A stretch of 64,000 nt of DNA from Amycolatopsis dendrobii (GTDB taxonomy: Bacteria > Actinomycetota > Actinomycetes > Mycobacteriales > Pseudonocardiaceae): NCBI RefSeq assembly GCF_014145675.1, contig NZ_JACGZW010000006.1, positions 495,576 to 559,575 of the forward strand. The letters are read 5' to 3'. The position numbers were made by a program, and so were the translations under genes. The notes beneath the pieces were generated by a model. It worked only from the letters and a program-made list of their open reading frames with translations. It did not search any database and was not told the DNA's origin. Shown here in pieces: positions 39,416 to 47,923 of the stretch. How positions within the stretch are numbered: the first letter of the stretch is position 1; each line of letters starts with the position of its first letter.

Positions 39416-40033
39416 TCAAGCGAAAATGAGCGACAGCAGCTCGTCGGCGAAGTTCACCACGGCGTCCTCGCCCGGCTGCCTTCCAGACGAATGGAACAGC
39501 GCGACGCGGCCGTGCGCGCCGACGAACGCGATCACCCCGGCCCGTTCGGCGGGCACCCGGAGCTCCGCCCCGGACTCGGCGCAGCGGGCGAACGCGGCGG
39601 AGATCCGGTCGACGAAATCGATCGTCGGACCCTCCGGCCGGACGTCCGGCGACGTGCGGCTCGACCCGTTCGCGGTCATCAGCCGGTAATGGCCGGGGTT
39701 GTCCATCGCGAACCGGCAGTACGCGTGCAGCAGCGCACGCAGCCTGCCCACCGCGTCGTCGGCGGGAACCCGGGATTCGGCGGCTTCCATCGCGAGCCGC
39801 AACCGGCCGAACTCGTGCTCGGCGAGCCCGGTGACGAGCGCGGCCCGGTCGCTGAAGTGCTGGTAGATGCTGGCCGGGGCGATGCCGACGGCACGCGCGA
39901 CCCCGCGGATGGTGAGCGCGTCCTCGCCGTCGAGTTCCGACAGGAGCCTGCTGGCCGCGGCGAGGATTTCCCCGCGCAGCCGCTCGCCCTCGCCCCAGCG
40001 GTTGCGCGTGCGGGCCTGGACTTCTTCGGACAC
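39416..40033 (-). CDS. TetR family transcriptional regulator
   Basis: A 205-residue TetR protein. The helix-turn-helix reads LRGEILAAASRLLSELDGEDALTIRGVARAVGIAPASIYQHFSDRAALVTGL. The ligand domain has RLRALLHAYCRFAMDNPGHYRLM, typical of the TetR_C_13/WHG-like group. The GTG at 40033 was chosen because the alternative extends 70 residues of unlikely sequence over the neighbouring promoter; no strong ribosome binding site is seen. It lies directly upstream of the P450/ferredoxin pair and is the best candidate regulator of it. Confidence 0.85.
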   Translation of the reverse strand: MSEEVQARTRNRWGEGERLRGEILAAASRLLSELDGEDALTIRGVARAVGIAPASIYQHFSDRAALVTGLAEHEFGRLRLAMEAAESRVPADDAVGRLRALLHAYCRFAMDNPGHYRLMTANGSSRTSPDVRPEGPTIDFVDRISAAFARCAESGAELRVPAERAGVIAFVGAHGRVALFHSSGRQPGEDAVVNFADELLSLIFA

Positions 40034-40158
40034 TTGCCCATTGTTACCGCTCGCGTTGCCCCGCACCGCTCCGGCCCGCCGCGGATGTCGATCGTTTCGT
40101 AGCCCGTCAGCCATCCGAGGTTCACCAGCTGGGCGAGGGCGGTCGATAGCGTTCGCCG

Positions 40159-40770
40159 GTGGACGATCAGGGGTGGCTGGACGACTTCCAGCGGCGGATT
40201 GACGAAATGCAGGCGAAAAGCGCTGCCCTGCAAGAGACATTGAGCACCGCGGAGGGCCGCGCCAAATCGGGCGACGGGTTGGTGTCGGTTTCGGTCGCCC
40301 CGAACGGCGCGCTCAAGAACCTCGAGATCGACGACCGCGCCCTGCGGCACGGCGGCGCCCGGCTGACCGCGTCGATCATGGACGCCTACGGGAAGGCGCA
40401 GCGCCAGGTGTCGCGCGACGTCATCGACGCGTTCGAGCCGATCGCGGGCGACAGCGAGATGATGAACGTGGTCAAGTCGTATCTGCCGGAGCCCGAGGAA
40501 GAGCCGGAACCCGCCCCGGAGCCGCCGCGGTCCGAACCCCCCGCCCGCTACGCGGGACCTCCGCCGGGCAGCACCACGCCGCCGGGAAGCGCGGCCTACG
40601 GACGCCCGATGCCCCCGCCGGGCGGCGCGACGCACAGCCGTCCGCCGATGCCGCCTCCCGGCACCACCCCGCCGCCCCCTGCGCCGGCTCCCGAACCGCC
40701 GCGGCCGACGTCCGGTCCGCACCGCAGGCGCGCCGCGGGCGAGGACGACGACGAAATGCAGCCGTGGTGA
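40159..40770 (+). CDS. YbaB/EbfC-like protein with long proline-rich tail
   Basis: A 203-residue protein. Residues 1-110 look like the YbaB/EbfC nucleoid-protein fold: a long helix, then GLVSVSVAPNGALKNLEIDDRAL, then a second long helix. The remaining 90 residues are Pro/Gly/Glu-rich and probably disordered. In actinomycetes such domains also accompany type VII secretion gene clusters. The GTG at 40159 is 6 bases after TAGCGT, indicating a leaderless transcript. DNA binding is plausible but not shown by sequence. Confidence 0.8.
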   Translation: MDDQGWLDDFQRRIDEMQAKSAALQETLSTAEGRAKSGDGLVSVSVAPNGALKNLEIDDRALRHGGARLTASIMDAYGKAQRQVSRDVIDAFEPIAGDSEMMNVVKSYLPEPEEEPEPAPEPPRSEPPARYAGPPPGSTTPPGSAAYGRPMPPPGGATHSRPPMPPPGTTPPPPAPAPEPPRPTSGPHRRRAAGEDDDEMQPW

Positions 40771-40917
40771 CCGGGTTGTCAACCCGTCGTTAGTGCTGGG
40801 AAATCACCATTTGCCGGACCGTACGAATGGGGGGTCACATAACGGGAGCTTCTGCCTACTTTGGGTTGAGCGCGCGCAAACCCGGCAAACTCCCCCCATC
40901 CCCCCAGGAGCTTTCTT

Positions 40918-41478
40918 ATGTCCAGGAAGTTCGTGCTGTCCGGCGCGGTCGCGCTCGCGCTGGCCGCCGCCCCGCTCTCGGGCGCCGTAGCGGTCGCCGC
41001 TCCGGCTCCGTCCGCCGTCGCGTCCGCCACGGTCTATTACTCGACGTCCGGCGCACCGTCGTTCCGGGCCGCGATCAACGCGGGCGCGGCGAACTGGAAC
41101 CGCGCGGTGACCAACGTGAAGCTGGTCGAGCGTTCGTCCGGAGCCACGCTGCGGTACGTCGAGGGCAACGACCCGCGCGGCTCGTACGCGCAGACCGACG
41201 GGCACGGCCACGGCACCATCTTCATCGACTACACCCAGGCCCGCCAGTACGACAACACGCGGATCACCGCGCACGAGACCGGCCACGCGCTCGGCTTGCC
41301 GGACCACTACTCGGGCCCGTGCTCCGAACTGATGTCGGGCGGCGGCCCCGGCCCGTCCTGCCACAACGCCAACCCGAACTCGCAGGAAGCGTCCCGGGTG
41401 CAGCGGCTGTGGGCCAACGGGCTCAGCGCGGTCTCCGGACCGCAGCAGCGGATTTACGACCACTCGCCGGTCGGCTGA
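40918..41478 (+). CDS. Secreted snapalysin-type zinc metalloprotease (M7 family)
   Basis: A 186-residue precursor. A signal peptide of about 28-36 residues precedes a small mature protease. The zinc site HETGHALGLPD (119-129) has the snapalysin HExxHxxGxxD form, followed by the Met-turn-like SELMSGGGPGPSC. Two Cys (SGPC, GPSC) probably form a disulfide. It has almost no propeptide, as in other snapalysins, which digest milk protein. The ATG follows CAGGAG at 7 bases. A strong hairpin follows. Confidence 0.94.
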   Translation: MSRKFVLSGAVALALAAAPLSGAVAVAAPAPSAVASATVYYSTSGAPSFRAAINAGAANWNRAVTNVKLVERSSGATLRYVEGNDPRGSYAQTDGHGHGTIFIDYTQARQYDNTRITAHETGHALGLPDHYSGPCSELMSGGGPGPSCHNANPNSQEASRVQRLWANGLSAVSGPQQRIYDHSPVG

Positions 41479-41493
41479 CGCACAGCTGAGCGG

Positions 41494-41522
41494 GCGGCGG
41501 CCGGGTGCGTCCCGGCCGCCGC
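41494..41522 (+). terminator. Hairpin terminator after snapalysin gene
   Basis: GCGGCGGCCGGG-TGCGT-CCCGGCCGCCGC, a perfect 12-bp GC stem 15 bases after the stop, without a U-tract. Confidence 0.75.
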
Positions 41523-41660
41523 TTCGCCGGTCAAGGCTTCGTTGTCAGATAGCGCCGTTCGGGCCCTGGTCGCGGTCGGAATCCTCCTCTTTTCGCGGGG
41601 ACGGGGAATCCCCGGGCACCGCCGGTGGTTGGCTTGCCTTCAGACGAAGGGGAGGCATTC

Positions 41661-42344
41661 ATGGCGGAGATCGTTCTGGTTCACGGCGCTTGGGGCGACG
41701 GGTCGGTGTGGCTGGGGGTGATCCCAGCGCTGCATCGGCAAGGACATCGGGTCCGTGCGGCGAACCTGCCGATGACCTCGCTCGCGGACGACATCGCCGA
41801 GGTTCGCCGGGAGATCGCGGCTTTCGACGGCCCGGTCGTGCTGGCTGGCCATTCCTATGGCGGCGCGGTGATTTCCGGTGCGGCGAAGGACAATCCGCAG
41901 GTCAGCGCGCTGGCTTACTTCGCGGCGTATGTCCCGGACGAAGGCGAGAACGTGCCTTCGCTGAACGGCAAGTTCCCCGCCTCGCCCGGCAACGACGCGA
42001 TGGTGTTCCGCGAGGACGGCTGGTCGTCGATCGACCCGGACCGCTTCCACTACGCCTTCGCCGCCGATGTGGCTCCCGAACGGGCCGCCGCGCTGGCCTC
42101 GGTGCAACGCCGCGCTCGCGCCGAATGCTTCGCCGTACCCGCGGGTCCTGGAGCCTGGCGCGACCTGCCGACTGCTTACGCAGTGTCCACAGAGGACCGA
42201 ATTCTCCACCCGGACCTGCAGCGCTGGCTCGCGGAGCGGGCTGGGGCGGACTGCGTCGAACTGACGGCCAGCCACTATCCGCTGCTGTCCCAGCCGGAGG
42301 CGGTGGCCGCGGTGATCGACAAGGTGGCGGCGCGCGGCAAGTAG
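41661..42344 (+). CDS. Alpha/beta hydrolase, EstC-like
   Basis: A 227-residue single-domain hydrolase, opening EIVLVHGAWGDGSVW, with nucleophile elbow AGHSYGGAV and a probable catalytic His in TASHYPLLSQPE. It resembles the first hydrolase of the window in length and layout. The ATG at 41661 follows GGGGAGG. There is no signal peptide. Cytoplasmic ester hydrolysis is likely; the substrate is unknown. Confidence 0.91.
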   Translation: MAEIVLVHGAWGDGSVWLGVIPALHRQGHRVRAANLPMTSLADDIAEVRREIAAFDGPVVLAGHSYGGAVISGAAKDNPQVSALAYFAAYVPDEGENVPSLNGKFPASPGNDAMVFREDGWSSIDPDRFHYAFAADVAPERAAALASVQRRARAECFAVPAGPGAWRDLPTAYAVSTEDRILHPDLQRWLAERAGADCVELTASHYPLLSQPEAVAAVIDKVAARGK

Positions 42345-42347
42345 CGG

Positions 42348-42767
42348 CTACTTCCCCGCTGCGGCCGCGAGCACCGCGAAATCGGCTGCCCGCCCCGGTC
42401 GCGCGTGCGCGGGACGCGGAGTGTTCGGCTCCCTGACCACGGTGACCGGCACCGTGGTCAGGCCGAGCCGCAGTGCGACGGCGATCCGGTGATTGCCCTC
42501 GATCGTGCCGAACTCCTCGCAGAACCCGAGCCGCAACGGCGTCCGGATTCCGTGCCGCGCGATGTCCTCGGCGAGGGCGTCGAGGTGGCGCGGAGTGTCC
42601 ACCAGCGCGGATCCCGCCGTTTCCCGGTCCGCCGCCCGGTACCGGACCACAAACGAGACAGGCAGTTCAACCGGCGTCCGCCCATCCTGGCACGGCGGAA
42701 ATCCAGTTGCCCAGTCCTGGCCGGACAGCCGAGTATTCCGGCCATGACCACCGAACCCGCCCGCCAC
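42348..42767 (-). CDS. ParB/sulfiredoxin-fold protein (start uncertain)
   Basis: A frame of up to 139 residues. The core VELPVSFVVRYRAADRETAGSALVDTPRHLDALAEDIARHGIRTPLRLGFCEEFGTIEGNHRIAVALRLGLTTVPVTVV has the ParB-like nuclease/sulfiredoxin arrangement, with GNHR as the likely nucleotide-contact motif. The only in-frame start is a GTG at 42767 without a ribosome binding site, and the first 30 residues look unlikely, so the true start is unsure. It converges on the hydrolase gene with a 3-base gap. Confidence 0.65.
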   Translation of the reverse strand: MAGGFGGHGRNTRLSGQDWATGFPPCQDGRTPVELPVSFVVRYRAADRETAGSALVDTPRHLDALAEDIARHGIRTPLRLGFCEEFGTIEGNHRIAVALRLGLTTVPVTVVREPNTPRPAHARPGRAADFAVLAAAAGK

Positions 42768-42842
42768 CGCCCGTCCGACTGTCTCGCCGCGCGCGGCAAG
42801 CAGCAGACGGCGCAGAAAGGGACCGCCCAGGCCGTGCGATGA
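42744..42842 (+). CDS. Possible 32-residue leader ORF before LysE gene
   Basis: ATG at 42744 opens a 32-codon frame, starting MTTEPARHRPSDC, whose TGA overlaps the ATG of the LysE gene (ATGA). It is basic and has no recognised domain. It may couple translation of the exporter, but it overlaps the antisense start of the ParB-like gene and has no clear ribosome binding site. Confidence 0.3.
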   Translation: MTTEPARHRPSDCLAARGKQQTAQKGTAQAVR

Positions 42843-43435
42843 GCGCCGCGCTGGTCGCGGGGCTCGTCGCCGGGTACGGGATCGCCATGCCGGTCGGTGC
42901 GATCGGCGTCTACCTGGTCGAACTCACCGCCCGCACGTCGTGGCGGGTCGGGGCGGCCGCGGCGATGGGGGTGGCCACCGCGGACGGTGTCTACGCCGTT
43001 CTCGCCACCACCGGCGGCGCCGCGCTGGCCCCGTTGCTCGCCCCGATCACCACGCCGCTCCGGCTGACCTCGGCCGCCGCGCTGTTCCTGCTCGCCGCGT
43101 GGACCGCGATCCGGGCGATCCGGCGTTATCGAGCCCCGGAAACGCCTTTGCCGGCAACGCAACCGCACCCGCTGCGGGCATACGCGACCCTGCTCGGCCT
43201 GACCCTGCTCAACCCGTCCACCATCATCTACTTCACCGCGCTCGTCCTCGGCGACCGACCGGCCAACGGCACCGTCTTCACGGCCGCCGCGTTCGCCGCT
43301 TCGGCCAGTTGGCAACTGCTGCTTGCCGTCGGCGGAGCGTTGCTCGGACGCGGCCTCACCGGTCCGCGCGGACGGCTCGGCACCGCTCTGCTGTCCAGCG
43401 TGGTGATCCTCGTGCTGGCGGTGCGGCTGCTCTGA
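42839..43435 (+). CDS. LysE/RhtB family exporter
   Basis: A 198-residue membrane protein with six helices. The opening VAGLVAGYGIAMPVGAIGVYLVELTARTSWRVGAAAAMGVATADGVYA is the LysE family pattern (GxxxxxPVG and G-x-AxAD), and LLGLTLLNPSTIIYFTALVLG is the conserved second-half motif. It probably exports an amino acid or related metabolite. The ATG at 42839 lacks a strong ribosome binding site, so reinitiation after the short upstream frame is possible. Confidence 0.9.
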   Translation: MSAALVAGLVAGYGIAMPVGAIGVYLVELTARTSWRVGAAAAMGVATADGVYAVLATTGGAALAPLLAPITTPLRLTSAAALFLLAAWTAIRAIRRYRAPETPLPATQPHPLRAYATLLGLTLLNPSTIIYFTALVLGDRPANGTVFTAAAFAASASWQLLLAVGGALLGRGLTGPRGRLGTALLSSVVILVLAVRLL

Positions 43436-45235
43436 TCAATCAGACGGCCGCCACGACCGCAAAGGCCGGAGCAGCGCGGTCTTCTTGTAGTGGTGGTCGG
43501 CCATCCGCCGGAGGATGTCGTCGAGGGTGAGCACCGCGGCCACGATGTGCGGTCCTTTGTTGAGCATCACGCATTCGGCGCGGACGCCCATGGCCGCGTC
43601 GGTGATTTCGGCGCGGGAAGGGCGGCCGGTGCGGGCCAGCTGATCGAGGACCTGGGTGGCCCAGATGACCGGCAGGTGCGCGGCTTCGCACAGCCAGAGG
43701 ATTTCCTCCTGCAACTCGGCGAGCCGTTCGTAACCGCATTCGACCGCGAGGTCGCCGCGGGCGATCATCACGCCGGTGCGCGGGCGGCGCATCGCGGTCA
43801 GCAAAAGCTCGGGCAGGTTCTCGAAGGCCTGCCTGGTCTCGATTTTGAGGACCACCCCCAGTTCGTCCTGCCCGCCGAGTTCGGCGAGCAGGTCCTCGAC
43901 ATCGCCCGCGGTCCGGACGAACGACAACTGCACCAGGTCGGCATGCGTGCGCACGAACGGCAGACAGGCTCGATCGGCCTCGGTCAGCGCGGGCACCGGC
44001 AACGCGGTCTCCGGCAAGTTGATGCCCTTGCCCGCGCGCAACCGGGAACCGCCGTCGCGCGCGCTGGTGATCCGGACGGTGAGGGCGTCTTCACCGGTCT
44101 TGACGACAGTGCCGCCGATCCGGCCGTCGTCGAACAGGACTGGGTCGCCTGGCACTGCCGCGGCGAAGACAGCGGGAAGGGTGCAACCGATTCGGGGCGG
44201 CCGCTGGATTTCCACCGGGGTGCAGTCGCGAGTCAGGGTGAGCAGGTCGCCCTCGTACAAGGTGAGGAACTGCTCGACCGGAGGCAGTGCACCGACTTCG
44301 GCCTCGGTGCCGTCCTGCGCGCGCAGCACGGTTCCGGTGGCGAGATAGGCGGTGCGGCGAGCAGAGGCCAGCACACCGGCCGGGCTCGCGGACGCCACCA
44401 CGAGGCGACGGCGGGAGCCCCGGGTGTCTCGGAAGCTCAGGTTCTGGCCGGGGCGCAGCGCGCCGAGTCCCGTGGCGTGGACTGGAATCAGCTTGGCATC
44501 CGGCCGCGGCGGCGGGGTCGCGGTGCTGGTGAGCCAGCACCAGGCCCGCGCGGTCGGACGGCCCAGTTCGTCGCGGCGCGGCCGGAGTTTGACGACACGC
44601 GGACCGTCGGCCAGCGGACCGGTGCGCAGTTTCGGGCCGCCGAGATCCATGGCGATCAGGCAGCGCCGCCCGGCGTCCTCGGCAGCGGCGCGGACGTGGG
44701 CTGCCATGGCCGCCCATTCCGAAGGTCCGTCGTGGGCGCAGTTGATCCGGGCGAGGTCCATGCCCGCGCGGACGAGTGCGCGGGTCAGCGTGGGGTCGTG
44801 TGCGGCTTCGGTGGGCAAGGTGACCATGATGCGCGTGCGTCGCCGCGCGGGTTCGGGACCGAGCAAGGCCGTGCAGTTGCTGTTGAGACTGCGCGGGCCG
44901 GTGGCGAAATCTTGGCGAGACAGACGTTCGCGAGTATCGGTGCCGGCCAGGGCAGCGGCGGCCGAAGCGATGGCTTCCAGGCTGGCGCGTACGTGCGGTT
45001 CGCTGCGCCCCAGGGAGGACAGGCCCTGCTCGGCCAGGCGAGCTTGGAGGTCACGCAGGTCCAACTGGCGCACGGCCCAGTAGTGGGCGAGGTTGCGTGC
45101 GCCGTCGGCATGGGCGGGGGCGACTTCGCTGACTCGTTCCGCCCAGTAGGACTCGGCGTCGGCGAGCACGGCGAACAGGTGCTGGATTTCTTCGGTGACC
45201 GTGGAGGGTCCGTTGCCGGGTGGTGCCTTCGTCAC
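43436..45235 (-). CDS. Pyruvate-kinase-like protein with N-terminal extension
   Basis: A 599-residue protein. Residues about 1-130 form a helical extension absent from normal pyruvate kinases. The rest follows the pyruvate kinase barrel: MDLARINCAHD, IAMDLGGPKLRTG, the inserted beta domain, LVQLSFVRTAGDVEDLL, VVLKIETRQAFENL with catalytic Lys/Glu, VMIARGDLAVECG, and WATQVLDQLARTGRPSRAEITDAA. The C-terminal allosteric domain of about 120 residues seems missing. Metal and phosphoenolpyruvate residues look kept, so activity is possible, but it is probably not the housekeeping enzyme. The GTG at 45235 lacks a ribosome binding site. Confidence 0.85.
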   Translation of the reverse strand: MTKAPPGNGPSTVTEEIQHLFAVLADAESYWAERVSEVAPAHADGARNLAHYWAVRQLDLRDLQARLAEQGLSSLGRSEPHVRASLEAIASAAAALAGTDTRERLSRQDFATGPRSLNSNCTALLGPEPARRRTRIMVTLPTEAAHDPTLTRALVRAGMDLARINCAHDGPSEWAAMAAHVRAAAEDAGRRCLIAMDLGGPKLRTGPLADGPRVVKLRPRRDELGRPTARAWCWLTSTATPPPRPDAKLIPVHATGLGALRPGQNLSFRDTRGSRRRLVVASASPAGVLASARRTAYLATGTVLRAQDGTEAEVGALPPVEQFLTLYEGDLLTLTRDCTPVEIQRPPRIGCTLPAVFAAAVPGDPVLFDDGRIGGTVVKTGEDALTVRITSARDGGSRLRAGKGINLPETALPVPALTEADRACLPFVRTHADLVQLSFVRTAGDVEDLLAELGGQDELGVVLKIETRQAFENLPELLLTAMRRPRTGVMIARGDLAVECGYERLAELQEEILWLCEAAHLPVIWATQVLDQLARTGRPSRAEITDAAMGVRAECVMLNKGPHIVAAVLTLDDILRRMADHHYKKTALLRPLRSWRPSD

Positions 45236-45420
45236 GCGCTCAGAATCCCGGATCCGTTCGCGCCGGAACCAGGGCGCCGGAGGGCCGATCGAGAAGCCTT
45301 TCGCCCTTGGCGGCTGACGACGAAAGTCTCTGCCGCCGGGGCACAAGCCCACGTTCCCCGAGGTAGACAGTGTCTACGATTGAGGGTGAGGCCACTGCCC
45401 GCACCGAAGGAGCCCGGATC

Positions 45421-45633
45421 ATGCCCGCCCGCAGTTCTCCCCGTGAACGCCTCGAAATCCGGCTGGTCGTTCAGCGGCTGACCGCGAAGTTCTCCGCCGT
45501 CCATCCGGCCGGGCACATCGCCGACGTGGTCGGCGACAGCTATCGCACCTTCGACGACGCCCGTGTCCGCGACTTCGTCCCGCTGCTCACCGAACGGCGG
45601 GCGTACCGCGAACTCGTGAAAGCCGAAGGCTGA
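45421..45633 (+). CDS. Three-helix bundle dimerization-domain protein
   Basis: A 70-residue protein: ERLEIRLVVQRLTAKFSAVHPAGHIADVVGDSYRTFDDARVRDFVPLLTERRAYREL. This matches the small actinobacterial family annotated as a three-helix-bundle dimerization domain, often near phosphatase or regulator genes. The ATG at 45421 has GAAGGAG 8 bases upstream; a longer GTG start at 45370 has none. Function unknown. Confidence 0.75.
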   Translation: MPARSSPRERLEIRLVVQRLTAKFSAVHPAGHIADVVGDSYRTFDDARVRDFVPLLTERRAYRELVKAEG

Positions 45634-45638
45634 GCCGG

Positions 45639-46643
45639 CTAAGAAACGACCGTGCTTTCCCTTACCTCCAAGGAAAACGGCGGCTGCACCGAACGCGGCG
45701 CAGCGCTCTCGGTACCGGCGAGGCGGCGGTGGATGAGGTCGATCGCGGCCTCGGCGATAGCCGCTTTGTCCGGCGAGATCGTGGTGAGCGCGGGCAGGCT
45801 GAACGCGCTCTCCTCGGTGTTGTCGAAACCGACGATCGCGACGTCGCCGGGCACCCGGAGCCCGTGTTCCGCCGCCGAACGCAACGCGCCGACAGCCAGC
45901 AGGTCGTTGAAGCAGAACACCGCGTCCGGCGGTTCTTCCTGTGCCAGCAAGCGTTTCATCGCCGCCGCACCCTCGGCGCGGTGGTACTTCGCCACCGGCT
46001 CCACCAAAGAATCCGCTGACGGCAGACCAGCGTCCGCCAACGCGGCCCGATAACCGGCGAGCCGCAGCGACGACGTCCCGCGCTTGGGGTTCGCGCCGAT
46101 CGCCGCGATCCGGCGACGGCCGAGCGACACCAGATGCGACACCGCGACGTGCGCGGCCCGCACGTTGTCGATCGCCACCCGGTCCAGTGCGACGTCCACC
46201 GCGTGTTCGCCCAGCAGCACCAGCGGGATTTTCCCTTCCGCGTCAGGGAAATCGTCCGCTTCGAGCGCTTCGGGATGCACCAGGGCGCCGTCGACCAGAT
46301 GCGGGCCCAGCGAGTCCACCGTGGCCCGCTCCCGGTCGCGAGTGCCTTGGGTCTGCTCGATCAGCACGCTCCAGCCGCGGCGCTGCGCGGCGGTGATCAC
46401 CAGGCCGGCCATTTCGCCGAAGTACGGAATGCTCAGCTCCGGCACCATCAACGCCAGGAACCCGGTCCGCCCGCGCCGCAGGTTGCGCGCGCCGACGTTC
46501 GGCCGGTACCCGGTCGCGGCCAGTGCCTCTTCGACGCGCCGCCGGTTCTCGGGCTTCACGAACGCGTAGCCGTTCACCACGTTCGACACGGTTTTCACCG
46601 AAACGCCCGCCAGCGTCGCGACGTCCTTCAGGGTCACGGCCAC
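45639..46643 (-). CDS. LacI family regulator of the sugar uptake cluster
   Basis: A 334-residue LacI/GalR protein. The N-terminal helix-turn-helix TLKDVATLAGVSVKTVSNVVNG and hinge RPNVGARNLRRGRTGFLALMV are clear; the rest is a sugar-sensing domain. GTG at 46643 follows GAGGAG. It is divergent from the sugar-binding protein gene with a LacI-type palindrome between them, so it should repress the ABC transporter and GH2 enzyme until a sugar ligand is present. Confidence 0.93.
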   Translation of the reverse strand: MAVTLKDVATLAGVSVKTVSNVVNGYAFVKPENRRRVEEALAATGYRPNVGARNLRRGRTGFLALMVPELSIPYFGEMAGLVITAAQRRGWSVLIEQTQGTRDRERATVDSLGPHLVDGALVHPEALEADDFPDAEGKIPLVLLGEHAVDVALDRVAIDNVRAAHVAVSHLVSLGRRRIAAIGANPKRGTSSLRLAGYRAALADAGLPSADSLVEPVAKYHRAEGAAAMKRLLAQEEPPDAVFCFNDLLAVGALRSAAEHGLRVPGDVAIVGFDNTEESAFSLPALTTISPDKAAIAEAAIDLIHRRLAGTESAAPRSVQPPFSLEVRESTVVS

Positions 46644-46740
46644 GCCGACTCCTCATCTCGTCCGCCCAGAGCCCATCACGAGCCCGCGAGGCTCTCGGCA
46701 CCAGCCCCGACGACCACGTAGTGTAGCGACGTTTTGCCTG

Positions 46741-46767
46741 TTTACAACGTTGTTCCAACGATGTAAA
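46741..46767. promoter_or_regulatory. LacI-type operator
   Basis: TTTACAACGTTG (46741-46752) and CAACGATGTAAA (46756-46767) are 12-bp arms with one mismatch around TTC, in the divergent promoter between the LacI regulator and the transporter operon. Confidence 0.7.
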
Positions 46768-46846
46768 AATAGCCGGAGCTCAGCGGGGTGACGGTCGTCA
46801 CTCCGCCGAGCGGGTTGCCCCAGTCGTCGGCTGCGAGGAGTCCGCC

Positions 46847-47923
46847 GTGTCCCCGTCCGTCCCTGCCCGCTTCGCTCTGGTCGCCGGCGCCGCCACGGCA
46901 CTCGTGCTCGCCGGGTGCACCAGCCGCGAGGAAACCCCTGCCGCGCAAAGCAATGGCTCCGGTCCGGCCGCCTCGGCCGCGTCCGCCGCGCCGAGCGCCG
47001 ACGGCTGCACCATCGGCAAGACCGGCTACCCGAAACTCGACCCGAAGACCGCGATCGTCGGCTTCTCCCAGTCGGAGAAGGAGGCGAATCCGTTCCGGAT
47101 CGCCGAGACGCAGTCCATCCGCACCGAGGCGGGCAAGCTCGGCATCCCGGCCGACCACCTGCTCACCACGAACGCGCAGAGTGACCTCAACAAGCAGATC
47201 TCGGACATCAAATCGCTGCTGGACCGGGGTGCGCAGCTGCTCATCGTGGCCCCGCTGAACTCCGACGGCCTGCAGCCCGCGCTCGACGCGGCGAAGGCGA
47301 AGAAGGTCCCGGTCGTCACCATCGACCGGCAGGTGACGTCGAAGCCGTGCACCGATTACCTCACCTTCATCGGGTCGAACTTCATCGAACAGGGCCACCG
47401 CGCGGCCGCCGCGCTGGCCAAGTCCACCGGCGGAAACGGCAAGGTCGCGATCCTGCTCGGCTCCTCGGGCAACAACGTGACCACCGACCGCACCAAGGGG
47501 TTCAAGGACGAACTCGCGAAGACGCCCGGCCTCACCGTGGTCGCCGAGCAGACCGGCGAGTTCGACCGGTCCAAGGGCCAGTCGGTGATGGAGCAGCTGA
47601 TCCAGAGCCATCCGGACCTCACCGCGGTGTACGCGGAGAACGACGAGATGGGCATCGGCGCGGTCAACGCGCTCAAGACCGCGGGCAAGAACCCCGGCAA
47701 GGACGTGAAGGTCGTGTCGGTCGACGGCACCCGCAACGCGGTGCAGCTGATCGTCGACGGCAGCTACAACGCGGTCGTCGAGTCCAACCCGCGGTTCGGG
47801 CAGCTGGCCTTCCAGACGCTGCAGCAGTTCGAGGACGGCAAGCCGATCCCGCCGAGCATCGTCATCACCGACGACTCCTACGACGAATCGAACGCGGCCC
47901 AGAAGGTCGGGAACGCGTACTGA
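46847..47923 (+). CDS. Sugar ABC transporter substrate-binding lipoprotein (YtfQ/RbsB-like)
   Basis: A 358-residue type I periplasmic-binding protein. The signal peptide ends LVLAGC with lipobox Cys24, so it is a membrane lipoprotein. The mature sequence (TAIVGFSQSEKEANPFRIAETQSIRTEA, VIDRQVTSKPCTDYLTFIGSNFIEQG) resembles YtfQ, the galactofuranose-binding protein of E. coli. GTG at 46847 follows GAGGAG. It is the first gene of the operon and overlaps the ATPase gene (TGATG). Confidence 0.93.
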   Translation: MSPSVPARFALVAGAATALVLAGCTSREETPAAQSNGSGPAASAASAAPSADGCTIGKTGYPKLDPKTAIVGFSQSEKEANPFRIAETQSIRTEAGKLGIPADHLLTTNAQSDLNKQISDIKSLLDRGAQLLIVAPLNSDGLQPALDAAKAKKVPVVTIDRQVTSKPCTDYLTFIGSNFIEQGHRAAAALAKSTGGNGKVAILLGSSGNNVTTDRTKGFKDELAKTPGLTVVAEQTGEFDRSKGQSVMEQLIQSHPDLTAVYAENDEMGIGAVNALKTAGKNPGKDVKVVSVDGTRNAVQLIVDGSYNAVVESNPRFGQLAFQTLQQFEDGKPIPPSIVITDDSYDESNAAQKVGNAY

